A program made the position numbers and the translations under genes. A stretch of 64,000 bases of DNA from Geopsychrobacter electrodiphilus DSM 16401 (GTDB lineage Bacteria > Desulfobacterota > Desulfuromonadia > Desulfuromonadales > Geopsychrobacteraceae): NCBI RefSeq assembly GCF_000384395.1, contig NZ_ARWE01000001.1, forward strand, positions 1,700,894 to 1,764,893. Reading direction: 5' to 3'. Below, piece after piece: positions 1 to 8,446 of this stretch (the stretch's first letter is position 1; every line of letters begins with the position of its first letter). A model generated the notes under the pieces. That model ran no database searches. It was not told the DNA's origin and saw only the letters and a program-made list of their open reading frames with translations.

Positions 1-498
1 CAGAAGACCTCATCAGTTGACTCGGGGTTGGGCGCACCTGTTCCACAAGTCGTTTTACCAGAGCTTCTGACACCACCAGTCATCACTCGACCCTCAATTT
101 TCCTTGAGGGTGACCGGGTAGTGAAGGTCGGCAGTCATTTTGTGCTCTCCCTGTCGATTCAGGATGTAAAAAATCTTTTTAGTGCTCCACTTTATATCCG
201 GTTCGATCCAAATTTGGTTGAATTTGTCAAAGCCTCAGAAGGGTCTTTTTTACAACAGGGCGGAGAAAAAACCATTTTTACGAGTACACCGATGTCCGAT
301 TCTGGCCGGATTGTCGTCGGACTTAAACAGGGAGCTGGTGGGAAGGGCGCTTCTGGCGGTGGTCTTTTGGCTACCCTCGAATTTAAAGCGAAGGCCGCAG
401 GGAAGGTTTCTATCGCCCCGGAACGGATAAACTTTCGTAATCCCGCGGGAGAAAGATTGGCGGTTGATAGTCGCGGATTGATCGTCGAGGTGCAGTAG
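1..498 (+). CDS. C-terminal part of a secretin-like (GspD-type) protein with cohesin domain (5' partial)
   Basis: The frame is already open at base 1, so the true start lies outside the window and 165 residues are visible. A Pro-rich linker (residues about 14-35) is followed by a roughly 120-residue beta-rich domain with cohesin character: alternating hydrophobic strands, a YIRFDPNLVEF strand and a GLLATLEFKAKAAG segment. Family knowledge: cohesin-type domains occur at the C-terminus of GspD-like secretins in Desulfuromonadales, outside cellulosomes. Two pseudopilin genes follow at once (3 bp gap), which supports a type II secretion or pilus-like context. The secretin part itself is not visible, so that part of the name is inferred. 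Confidence 0.55.
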   Translation, partial: QKTSSVDSGLGAPVPQVVLPELLTPPVITRPSIFLEGDRVVKVGSHFVLSLSIQDVKNLFSAPLYIRFDPNLVEFVKASEGSFLQQGGEKTIFTSTPMSDSGRIVVGLKQGAGGKGASGGGLLATLEFKAKAAGKVSIAPERINFRNPAGERLAVDSRGLIVEVQ

Positions 499-501
499 AT
501 T

Positions 502-993
502 TTGAACTTATTCCTGAAAAGGCTCAGCTGTCGTCGCGGTCTGACTCTGCTTGAAATGGTCATTGCCATGGGGATACTTGCCATATTGGCCACTGCTATC
601 GTCCCCTATGCTGAAATTACCGTTCAGCGAACCAAGGAGATGGAATTACGTCGTGCGTTACGCACCATACGTACCGCTCTCGATGAATATAAAGCCGATT
701 ATGACAAGGCCGTTAAAGAAAAGAAAATAATTGCGACGGTTGGTGAATCCGGTTATCCACCAGACTTAATGTCTTTGGTTGAAGGGAATGACTGGGGTGG
801 TTTATACGAAAACAAACATAAATATCTGCGCCGCATACCGCAGGATCCATTTGATGACAATGACGAGGGTTGGGGCTTTCGCTCATATGCGGATGATTAT
901 GACTCAACGGTTTGGGGTGGAGAGGATATATACGATGTGCACTCTCAGAGTACCAAGATTGGTCTTGATGGCACCCCTTATAGTAGTTGGTAA
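502..993 (+). CDS. type II secretion/type IV pilus-like pseudopilin (GspG-like)
   Basis: A 163-residue protein with a TTG start 3 bp after the preceding stop. It carries a type III (prepilin) signal: a basic leader ending CRRG, then LTLLEMVIAMG with Glu at mature position 5 and a hydrophobic helix to about residue 35. The prepilin peptidase would cut after Gly. The C-terminal part is soluble and GspG-like, with RIPQDPF and a terminal GLDGTPYSSW segment. The next gene has the same layout and ending, so the two are likely paralogous pseudopilins of one secretion machine, working in the periplasm and anchored in the inner membrane. Confidence 0.8.
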   Translation: MNLFLKRLSCRRGLTLLEMVIAMGILAILATAIVPYAEITVQRTKEMELRRALRTIRTALDEYKADYDKAVKEKKIIATVGESGYPPDLMSLVEGNDWGGLYENKHKYLRRIPQDPFDDNDEGWGFRSYADDYDSTVWGGEDIYDVHSQSTKIGLDGTPYSSW

Positions 994-996
994 CAG

Positions 997-1410
997 ATGA
1001 TGAAATTTTTCAATAACAGGGGCCTTGGCCAGCATGGTTTCACCCTCATAGAACTCATGGTTGTTATGTCAATCATGGGAATTCTTGCCGCCATTGCTGT
1101 GCCGAGCTATCTCAAGCATCAATTGAAGGCTCGTGAGACTGTGCTTAGTGAAGATCTCTATCAGATGCGTCGTTCGCTTGATGGCTTTTATGCGGACAAG
1201 GGGCACTATCCCGATACTCTGGAAGACCTGATCTCTGGACATTATCTGCGAGGTTTGCCGCGTGATCCGTTTACCGGTGCTTCAGATACCTGGAAATGTG
1301 TACCACCCGAACCAACCGAAAACGGCGATTTTGTAGAGGGCGGTTGCTTTGATATTAAGAGTGGTAGTGATCAAATCGGCCAGAATGGGACCCCCTACAA
1401 CCAGTGGTAA
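997..1410 (+). CDS. type II secretion pseudopilin (GspG-like)
   Basis: A 137-residue protein starting 3 bp after the previous stop. The leader ends QHG and is followed by FTLIELMVVMSIMGI, the canonical class III signal with Glu+5 and a membrane helix. The soluble part shows GHYPDTLEDL, GLPRDPFTG and a C-terminal GQNGTPYNQW. These match the major pseudopilin GspG fold, in which the C-terminal loop often binds calcium. It is probably co-transcribed with the cohesin-domain secretin tail and the first pseudopilin. Two cysteines in the variable loop may form a disulfide. Confidence 0.82.
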   Translation: MMKFFNNRGLGQHGFTLIELMVVMSIMGILAAIAVPSYLKHQLKARETVLSEDLYQMRRSLDGFYADKGHYPDTLEDLISGHYLRGLPRDPFTGASDTWKCVPPEPTENGDFVEGGCFDIKSGSDQIGQNGTPYNQW

Positions 1411-1462
1411 TCGATGTTAGTGTTCTCCTTTATGTCTAGGCATGCGCCAGAGAAATTCTGTA

Positions 1463-2128
1463 ATGATTCAGTTATTCAATGTCACCAAATCTTACGGCAG
1501 GGAGAGTGTTGCTCTCCGTGAGATGTCTGTACACATCGAGAAGGGTGAATTTACCTATGTAACAGGGCCTTCCGGTGCCGGGAAAACGACATTTCTCAGT
1601 ATGTTATATGGTGCTTATCGTCCGACTCGTGGACAAATTCTGATTAATGGTCAAAATATTACGCGCATGCCAAGTCGTCAGATCCCTTTCTTGCGCCGTA
1701 AAATAGGGGTTGTTTTTCAGGACTTCAAATTACTGAGCAGTCGGACAGTCTACGAAAACGTCGCCTTTGCGCTCGAAGCGCAAGGGAAAAAACGTTATGA
1801 AGTGAGTAAAAAGGTCTATCAGGCGTTGAAGGAGGTGGGGTTGGAGCATCGTTTGCAAAGACGGCCTGTCGAACTTTCCGGCGGCGAACAACAGCGGATT
1901 GCTATAGCCCGGGCTCTGGTGGTGGACCCTCTGATCCTGCTGGCAGATGAGCCGAGCGGAAATCTCGATCAGGAGGTTACCCTCGAAATTATGGAGCTGT
2001 TCAAACGAGCCAACGCTCGTGGAACGACGGTTTTACTCGCAACACATGATCACAGCCTTTATAAAAGATTTCCTAAAAGGGTTCTGGGGCTTGAAGCTGG
2101 GCGATTGATTATGGATCATCAACCTTAA
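1463..2128 (+). CDS. ftsE: cell division ATP-binding protein FtsE
   Basis: ABC ATPase of the FtsEX complex, which couples ATP hydrolysis at the septum to activation of peptidoglycan hydrolases. From the ATG at 1463 it has 221 residues: Walker A GPSGAGKT (35-42), Q-loop in VVFQD, signature LSGGEQQR (138-145), Walker B LILLADEP (157-164) and switch His195. An in-frame ATG exists at 1442, but family members begin MIxLxxVxKxY, so 1463 is preferred. ftsX follows after an 85 bp gap, then an EnvC-like activator, which is the expected partner set. Confidence 0.95.
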   Translation: MIQLFNVTKSYGRESVALREMSVHIEKGEFTYVTGPSGAGKTTFLSMLYGAYRPTRGQILINGQNITRMPSRQIPFLRRKIGVVFQDFKLLSSRTVYENVAFALEAQGKKRYEVSKKVYQALKEVGLEHRLQRRPVELSGGEQQRIAIARALVVDPLILLADEPSGNLDQEVTLEIMELFKRANARGTTVLLATHDHSLYKRFPKRVLGLEAGRLIMDHQP

Positions 2129-2213
2129 AACATCACCAACTATCCGTGTAGTCGTGTTGATTTATTCAAACTGCCGAAAATACTGAGGTATTTAACCTCT
2201 AAAGGTTCAGGAC

Positions 2214-3110
2214 GTGTTGGAAAAGATTCGTTATTTTATCCTCCGAGCACTGCGTAACATGCGCCAGTGGCCGGTGTTGTGTACGGCAGCGATCTTAACA
2301 ATGGCCGTTGCGTTGGCTACCATGGCCACCTTTTTTCTGGTCGTGCTCAATATTCAGGGACTGGCAACACGCTGGAGTAAAGAGGTGCAGGTTGTCGCTT
2401 ATTTTGATGCCCCCCCCGCCCGTGATCTTATCGCCCCGTTGACAAGTAAGATCGAAAACCTACCGGATGTTAAACAGGTCGTCTTTGTTTCACAGGCTGA
2501 AGCGCTTAAGCGTTTTGAATCCCGCCTTGGTGATGATGCCAGTTTGCTTGAAGGAGTCAGTCAAAATGTCTTGCCCGCGTCCCTTGAGGTTACCCTTAAG
2601 GAAGGATCTCACACTCGGGAGGGGGTTGCTCGGGTTGTTGCTGAATTAAAAAAGGATAAACGCTTTAATGATTTACAATTTGGGCAGGAATGGCTGGAAC
2701 GTTTTGAAAACTTTGTTGACCTGCTGAAGTTTGTCGGGTTGATCCTTGGTAGCTTTTTTATGTTTGCGGCACTTTTTATTGTCTCCAATACGATCAAACT
2801 GACGCTTTATGCACGTCGTGATGAGCTTGAAATAATGGCTCTGGTCGGCGCGACAAAAAGATTTATCCAAATCCCCTTTTTACTTGAAGGCGCCATGCAA
2901 GGGTTTGCCAGCGGTCTTCTCGCCCTTGGATTTTTGGGTCTCAGCTATAAATTATTGCTCCAGAAAAGTTTGCAATCTTTCTGGCTGACACCGATTGGAT
3001 TTGACCCGGTTTTTCTTTCTGGGGACCAACAGCTTATTCTTGTCGTGTGCGGGGTATTTCTTGGGCTACTCGGGAGTCTGGCCTCTCTGCGCAAATTTGT
3101 CCGGCTATAG
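2214..3110 (+). CDS. ftsX: cell division protein FtsX
   Basis: A permease-like subunit of FtsEX, 298 residues with a GTG start. It has a short cytoplasmic N-terminus, a first transmembrane helix at about residues 20-44, and a periplasmic domain (about 45-165) that binds the hydrolase activator. Three more helices follow at about 173-193, 222-245 and 275-293. This four-helix plan with one large external loop is the FtsX family pattern. The RRDELEIMALVGAT segment between helices 2 and 3 is typical. It lies between ftsE and the EnvC-like gene, whose ATG is 5 bp downstream. Confidence 0.93.
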   Translation: MLEKIRYFILRALRNMRQWPVLCTAAILTMAVALATMATFFLVVLNIQGLATRWSKEVQVVAYFDAPPARDLIAPLTSKIENLPDVKQVVFVSQAEALKRFESRLGDDASLLEGVSQNVLPASLEVTLKEGSHTREGVARVVAELKKDKRFNDLQFGQEWLERFENFVDLLKFVGLILGSFFMFAALFIVSNTIKLTLYARRDELEIMALVGATKRFIQIPFLLEGAMQGFASGLLALGFLGLSYKLLLQKSLQSFWLTPIGFDPVFLSGDQQLILVVCGVFLGLLGSLASLRKFVRL

Positions 3111-3115
3111 TCTCT

Positions 3116-4246
3116 ATGCGTTTTCTGCTGTTGCTATCTCTCTTTTCCTGTTTTTTGTCCTTCCCCCGTTTGGTTTCGGCGGGGGAGCAGCAGGATAACC
3201 GTGCACGCCTTCAACAGATTCGGCAGCGAATCGACCAAGCTAACCAGTCGCTCAACGCTCAACATCAACAAGAACTTTCGTTGTTACGCGATCTTGTCGC
3301 CATTAATACAAGTCTGCAGGAAATTGATCGGCGCATCACCCAGCTAAAGACCGAAGGGCGACAGGCCCAAAAGAAAATTAACAATCTGCTGGAAGATATA
3401 AATCAGGGCCGACAGGCTCAGGGGGCACAAGAGGTACTACTGAAAAAACGCTTGGTTTCGCTTTATAAAGATAATAATTCAGGATTACTCAAGGTTCTGT
3501 TCTCTTCCAGCTCTCCGATGGAATTGGCCGAGCAATATACCTATCTCTCGCGTATTCTTGCCAATGACAAGGAACTGATGGCCACCTTTCGGCTGGTGTT
3601 AGAGCAGCAACAGAAGCGTTTGTCACAGCTGAAAACCTTGAAAAAGCAACAAGAGCAGCGACTCGTAGCCGAGAATAAAGAAGGTGAAGATGCACGCTCT
3701 GCTCGAAAACTGCAGGCGCAGGTTTTGCGTAAGGTTCGTCAGAATAAAACCCAGTTACACGCCGAGGTCCAGAAGTTACTGGAAAAAGCTGCGCGACTTG
3801 AGAATTTAGTCCGTGAACTGAAACCAAATCAGAGTAGTGGATCAGGCCCATTTGCTTCGCGGCAGGGGAAGCTGCCCTGGCCATTGTCTGGCGGCCTACT
3901 GGTTGGATTTGGTACCCAGAAAAATCCGGAATTCGGCACTTTGTATGAAAGTCATGGTATTGAAATATCGGCGGCTAAGGGGACCCAGGTGAAGGCTGTG
4001 GCCCCTGGTAAAGTTGCTTTTGCCAGTTGGTTCAAAGGATATGGTAACCTGTTGATCGTTTCACATCCCGGTGGCTTTCATACGCTATATGCACAGGCTG
4101 AAAAATTGCTTAAACAGGTTGGGGATTCAGTCGAACAGGGGGATGTTATCGCGGTAGCGGGTTTACCCGGGGAAGAGGGGATTTATTTTGAGATTCGCCA
4201 GAACGGTGCGCCGGTAAATCCTCTCAACTGGCTGACGCCCAGATAA
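3116..4246 (+). CDS. envC: EnvC-like murein hydrolase activator (coiled coil plus degenerate LytM/M23 domain)
   Basis: A 376-residue periplasmic protein. The ATG at 3116 gives a clear signal peptide (MRFLLLLSLF...SAG) and lies 5 bp after ftsX; an upstream in-frame start would overlap ftsX without giving a signal peptide. Residues about 25-240 are Gln/Leu/Lys-rich coiled coil, and residues about 265-374 form an M23/LytM domain. The domain has YFEIRQNG where active enzymes carry HxH, and HGIEI in place of HxxxD. The zinc site is therefore broken, as in EnvC, which activates amidases instead of cutting peptidoglycan. FtsEX adjacency supports this role. Confidence 0.88.
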   Translation: MRFLLLLSLFSCFLSFPRLVSAGEQQDNRARLQQIRQRIDQANQSLNAQHQQELSLLRDLVAINTSLQEIDRRITQLKTEGRQAQKKINNLLEDINQGRQAQGAQEVLLKKRLVSLYKDNNSGLLKVLFSSSSPMELAEQYTYLSRILANDKELMATFRLVLEQQQKRLSQLKTLKKQQEQRLVAENKEGEDARSARKLQAQVLRKVRQNKTQLHAEVQKLLEKAARLENLVRELKPNQSSGSGPFASRQGKLPWPLSGGLLVGFGTQKNPEFGTLYESHGIEISAAKGTQVKAVAPGKVAFASWFKGYGNLLIVSHPGGFHTLYAQAEKLLKQVGDSVEQGDVIAVAGLPGEEGIYFEIRQNGAPVNPLNWLTPR

Positions 4247-4285
4247 GATTATTATGCTGTTTGTAGTGAAGCGAATGAGGTGATT

Positions 4286-5596
4286 ATGACGAGCATGCGC
4301 AGATTGTTAATAGGTTTCATGTTCATGTCCTGTTTTTGGGTTCAGGTTGCGATAGCTGAACAGGTGGATTCAACTACAGCTCAGCCGGCGAGCAATGCCT
4401 ATGAAGATATTGAGCTCTTTACTGATGTGCTGGCTATCATTCATCGGAGTTACGTTGAAGAGGTTAATATCCGTGACCTGATATACGGAGGCATCCGTGG
4501 CATGCTGGCAACCCTGGATCCACACAGCAGTTTTTTAACGCCTGAGCTTTACGAAGAGATGCAGGCTGATACTCACGGTGAATTTGGCGGAGTCGGGATT
4601 GAGGTGACACTTGATCAGGGTATTTTGATTGTTGTCTCTCCAATCGAAGGAACACCAGCTTCGCGGGCGGGCATTAAAGCTCTGGATCAAATTGTCCGAA
4701 TTAACGGGAAATCGACCCAGGATATTGATCTGATGGATGCGGTGCGCATGATGCGTGGCGCCATTGGTGAGAAGATTTCCCTTCAGATCCGACGGGCGGG
4801 TGACGAAAAGCTTCTCAATTTTGACCTGATGCGTGAGGTCATACAGGTTCACAGTGTTAGCGGACGGACACTTGCTCCTGGTTACGGCTACGCCAGGATC
4901 AACCAGTTCCAGGAACGGACGGGGCAGGAATTAAAAGATCTGCTTGCGAAAATCAGGCTTGAAAATAAGGATCATTTTAAAGGATTAATTCTTGATCTGC
5001 GTAACAACCCTGGAGGGTTGCTGGACCAGGCTGTTGAGGTTTCGGATATGTTCTTAAGCAAGGGACTGATCGTTTACACCAAAGGGCGAGATAAAGAGAA
5101 CCAGTTGCGGTTTCAGGCCTCTGCCAGTGGGACCGAGCCAGACTATCCGTTGATTCTGCTAATCAATGAAGGGAGTGCCAGCGCCTCCGAAATTGTTGCT
5201 GGAGCACTCCATGATCACGGACGAGCTCTCCTTCTCGGGGAGAAGACCTTCGGTAAAGGTTCGGTTCAGACGATCATCCCCTTGAGCGATCATTCCGGTT
5301 TGCGGTTGACGACGGCTCTTTACTATACGCCAAGTGGGACATCAATTCAGGCGCGCGGAATTACTCCAGATATTGAAGTAGCACAAATCGAACTGCCTGC
5401 AGCACCAGCAGCCAAGGGGCACTACCGTGAAAAAGATCTTGAACACCATTTTAAGGCCGAGAGCATGAAATCAAAGCCGACCGAAAATATCTCGTCCGAT
5501 TCTGATCAAATCCACGATTATCAGTTAATGCGCGCCTTCGACCTGTTAAAAGGGGTAGGGTATTTTCAGCAGATCAAGGTGGGACAGACATTGTGA
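4286..5596 (+). CDS. ctpA: S41 family carboxy-terminal processing protease (CtpA)
   Basis: A periplasmic serine protease that trims C-termini of envelope proteins. The ATG at 4286 is placed 4 nt after a GAGGTG ribosome site; GTG 4280 is an alternative. It has 436 residues: signal peptide 1-26, PDZ domain about 95-185 (GGVGIEV...), and an S41 core with catalytic Ser299 in GSASASE, Lys324 and Gln328 in TFGKGSVQ. The C-terminal 70 residues are polar and variable. It sits 39 bp after the EnvC-like gene, and the ctpA-YibQ order after ftsEX-envC points to cell-wall hydrolase control. Confidence 0.93.
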   Translation: MTSMRRLLIGFMFMSCFWVQVAIAEQVDSTTAQPASNAYEDIELFTDVLAIIHRSYVEEVNIRDLIYGGIRGMLATLDPHSSFLTPELYEEMQADTHGEFGGVGIEVTLDQGILIVVSPIEGTPASRAGIKALDQIVRINGKSTQDIDLMDAVRMMRGAIGEKISLQIRRAGDEKLLNFDLMREVIQVHSVSGRTLAPGYGYARINQFQERTGQELKDLLAKIRLENKDHFKGLILDLRNNPGGLLDQAVEVSDMFLSKGLIVYTKGRDKENQLRFQASASGTEPDYPLILLINEGSASASEIVAGALHDHGRALLLGEKTFGKGSVQTIIPLSDHSGLRLTTALYYTPSGTSIQARGITPDIEVAQIELPAAPAAKGHYREKDLEHHFKAESMKSKPTENISSDSDQIHDYQLMRAFDLLKGVGYFQQIKVGQTL

Positions 5597-5668
5597 AGTG
5601 CTTTCTGTGTGTCGATAAATTTTTATCAGGGCGAGCAATGAGTCGTCCTGTTGTTTTGAGTAGGGGCC

Positions 5669-6805
5669 ATGGCAAGTAAAAAGAAACCAGTGAAGAAAAA
5701 AGCCAAATCTCGCCAATATTTTCAGGGCCATGGCTTGATGCTTGCGATTGCAGCTCTGGTCAGTGGAGCCTTAACCCTGGCAGGACTGATCGTCTACTTC
5801 AATCTCAAAATACCGCCGGGAGTGACTCCACCTGCACCCAAAATTCATATTTCAACCTACGCCGATGTTGATCAACTGGTCGAAAATGAACTCCTCATGA
5901 GTAGTCATTCTGAAGGCTGGCGGCGTCTCAATAGCCCTCAAGAACTCGTGTTATTGCAGATGTATGGAGACTATCCGGAACAAATTCGCTTGATGGAACT
6001 CTCAACCCGCATCGCTCTGACAAATAGCCCGGCTCAACTGGATCTTTCCCCGCGGCAGGGCATAGTTCGTGTCTACTGGCAGGGAATTCTGCGCATGGAG
6101 TTGCGCTATCATGTCCCCGAGGAGGTAAGGCAAAAACGCCCCCGTATTGCCATTATTATGGATGATATGGGGAGCAATCATGCGGTATTTGATGCGCTGC
6201 TGTCAGTTGATTTGCCGATTACTCCAGCTATCCTGCCACTGGCCAGCTATGCGACCCGTGGTGCCGGAATCATGCAAGAAAAAAAGCGTGAATACATGAT
6301 CCATCTGCCGATGGAGCCCAAAAACTACCCGTCAATCAGTCCCGGACCGGATGCGTTACTGGTTAACTTGACAACCGATGAAATCAAACAGCGCCTTCAG
6401 CAGTACATTAAATTGGTGCCAGGTGCCGTTGGTGGAAATAACCATATGGGTTCGCGATTTACGGAAGATCGACCTGCGATGCATACCGTGCTCGAAGGCC
6501 TGAAGGCTGCGGGACTCTTTTTTGTAGATAGTCGTACGATTGGAGACTCGGTCGCTTTTGACGAAGCCCGACTTATGGGTTTACAGACAGCTGAGCGCAA
6601 TATTTTTCTCGACAATGAGGAGAATGTTGATTATATCGCCAAACAATTACACAAAATGGTGAAAATTGCCGAAGCGAAGGGGACCGCGATTGCGATTTGC
6701 CACCCCTATCCGCAAACGTTTCAGGCCCTGCGGCAAAATACTGGCTGGCTACATGAGCAACAAGTTGATTTTGTTTTGGTTTCTCGATTAGTCAACCGTT
6801 ATTAA
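5669..6805 (+). CDS. divergent polysaccharide deacetylase family protein (YibQ-like)
   Basis: A 378-residue membrane-anchored protein: Lys-rich N-terminus, one transmembrane helix at about 22-44, a linker domain, then a divergent deacetylase domain from about residue 150. Key motifs are IAIIMDDMG, HLPMEPKNYP, NNHMGSRFT, FFVDSRT and AICHPYP, which define the YibQ/DUF610 family in a NodB-like fold. Its substrate is not established. In related genomes it follows envC and ctpA, as here (72 bp gap). The first ATG (5669) is used; it is directly followed by Lys-rich residues typical of an inside-positive anchor. Confidence 0.85.
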   Translation: MASKKKPVKKKAKSRQYFQGHGLMLAIAALVSGALTLAGLIVYFNLKIPPGVTPPAPKIHISTYADVDQLVENELLMSSHSEGWRRLNSPQELVLLQMYGDYPEQIRLMELSTRIALTNSPAQLDLSPRQGIVRVYWQGILRMELRYHVPEEVRQKRPRIAIIMDDMGSNHAVFDALLSVDLPITPAILPLASYATRGAGIMQEKKREYMIHLPMEPKNYPSISPGPDALLVNLTTDEIKQRLQQYIKLVPGAVGGNNHMGSRFTEDRPAMHTVLEGLKAAGLFFVDSRTIGDSVAFDEARLMGLQTAERNIFLDNEENVDYIAKQLHKMVKIAEAKGTAIAICHPYPQTFQALRQNTGWLHEQQVDFVLVSRLVNRY

Positions 6806-6811
6806 TGCTGA

Positions 6812-8218
6812 TCAGGGGAACACCGGGTTGCAATAAATTTCGTCTTCTGAATTTTCGGGTGTTTCGAAGTCGAGACGCGCTCGGCTGAAAACTGTCTGGA
6901 ACCGTGCATAGGCGGTTTCTTGCAGAATTTCATGTGCAGGGGCCGCACAATATTTGATGAGCAGCATCCGTTTTGGATTGTTGATTGGCAGGGCGAGATC
7001 CAAAAGATGGTGTAACAGGGGCGTCCCACGGCGCATAAAACTCCGAGTCGATTTTATATCACTAACCCTCTGAAAAAGCGTTTCTCCTTGTGGATCGAGC
7101 CGAGCCAGCGAGATACGGGTCGGTTCGGGCCGTTGCATTAAAAAATATGATCGCTGGGCGGTCTCTTCGAAAATTTCTTTGACCGCCACACTGACCTCGG
7201 CCTTTTGGCTGCCATACAGGTTACCGAAAATCATCTCATAGAAGCAGTGTTCTTCAATAAATCCACAAATATCCCGAGCTGAAGATTCAATATAAAAGGC
7301 AGCTGGTAACTCTTGTGATTCAAAAGAGCGATCGCAGCAGAGACATTTGGTGAAGAGCCGCTGGCGGCGTTGCCGTTCCCTTTGGTCGTGCAATTCAGAC
7401 CGGGATTCATGTACGGCCAATATTTCATTAATGCGATGTGGGCCTTTTTCCAGATATTCGAGATACGCCTGCCGTGCGAGGTGCCTGAATTGTAAATGAA
7501 CTTCGGTCGCACGACCATGGGTCAAAATCGGATAAACCTTGCCTTCAGGGTTGGTGCCTAACGACTCAACCTTGGGACTTTTGGCGATAAACCCTTCAAA
7601 ACAACGATACCCGCGGTTTATGGCGTAGGCCTTGAGCAGTTGGTATGAGTTTCCAAAAGGCCCTTTGTAACGGATACGTGTGTCGAGCAAGCAGGGGAGG
7701 AGGCGTAAGGGGCTATGTTTTATTCCGTGATCGCTGTAGAACCTTGCGAGATGCTGACAGTTTTCCAGGGACGGCGCGTCCTTGACTGGTACAATCACCC
7801 GATCCGCGGCAAACAGGGCATTCCGGGTATAGGGATCCAGAATTGGGCAGGTGTCGATGATCAGGATGCCACCCAGTTCTGACTGGCTGAGGATGCCAGC
7901 GAGGCTTTCATCAACCGGGGCTTCGGCATTGAAATAATTTAGATTGCTGCACGATGGGATAATCTGTACGCCGTATTCCCCCTGCACGATCAGGTCGGTC
8001 GGAGAGATCCCTTTAAAAAGATGCCCGACGTGATAGTCTGCCTGTTCGTGACTCAGACGAAACATGCGATCAACGGTAAAATGGTTATCAAAGCTGAGCA
8101 AGGTCACTTGCAGGTCTTTCGCCAGTGCTTTGAGATAGATTGCCAGGTTAGTGGCGAGAGTGGTTTTACCAACACCCCCTTTTTCACTCGATACTGTAAT
8201 GACGTAGGGTCGGGCCAT
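6812..8218 (-). CDS. ParA/MinD-like ATPase with long C-terminal Cys-containing extension
   Basis: A 468-residue protein. The N-terminal half (1 to about 255) is a deviant-Walker ATPase: EKGGVGKTT (12-20) and a switch/Walker B-like LIIDTCP (119-125). The C-terminal half (about 265-468) matches no family I can name. It begins with a strongly basic stretch (QRERQRRQR, 279-287), followed by KCLCCDRSF (291-299) and later Cys318 and Cys325, suggesting a metal-binding knot. No ParB or centromere-like repeats lie nearby. It is convergent with the YibQ gene (6 bp apart). A role in positioning of cell components is possible but not shown. Confidence 0.7.
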   Translation of the reverse strand: MARPYVITVSSEKGGVGKTTLATNLAIYLKALAKDLQVTLLSFDNHFTVDRMFRLSHEQADYHVGHLFKGISPTDLIVQGEYGVQIIPSCSNLNYFNAEAPVDESLAGILSQSELGGILIIDTCPILDPYTRNALFAADRVIVPVKDAPSLENCQHLARFYSDHGIKHSPLRLLPCLLDTRIRYKGPFGNSYQLLKAYAINRGYRCFEGFIAKSPKVESLGTNPEGKVYPILTHGRATEVHLQFRHLARQAYLEYLEKGPHRINEILAVHESRSELHDQRERQRRQRLFTKCLCCDRSFESQELPAAFYIESSARDICGFIEEHCFYEMIFGNLYGSQKAEVSVAVKEIFEETAQRSYFLMQRPEPTRISLARLDPQGETLFQRVSDIKSTRSFMRRGTPLLHHLLDLALPINNPKRMLLIKYCAAPAHEILQETAYARFQTVFSRARLDFETPENSEDEIYCNPVFP

Positions 8219-8446
8219 GTGTTTCCTCGTTGATGACCTGAAGAGCCATCTTGGTATACCATTTAAGACAGCAGATGTTTTTAAACGGGTGAAGCGGACG
8301 AGCCCCGAGGATTTCAGCTATTTTTACGGGCTCCAGCCGTCGTTGTTTATAGGGTAACGGTGAGTCCGTGTCAATGAAGCCTGACCCCTGAAGTTAAATC
8401 ATAATGTCAGGTATGAATTATCAAGCCACTATAAAATAAGGGAAAC

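Noticed and set aside
8217-8357. A 46-codon plus-strand frame (start MCFLVDDLK) in the gap before xseA
   Set aside because: It overlaps the divergent ParA-like start, lacks a ribosome site, and a frame of this length without a stop is expected by chance fairly often.
8300-8446. Inverted repeats GAGCCC/GGGCTC and CCTGAC/GTCAGG before xseA as terminator or operator
   Set aside because: Arms are short, loops are about 20 bases and no T-run follows; chance pairing is likely.
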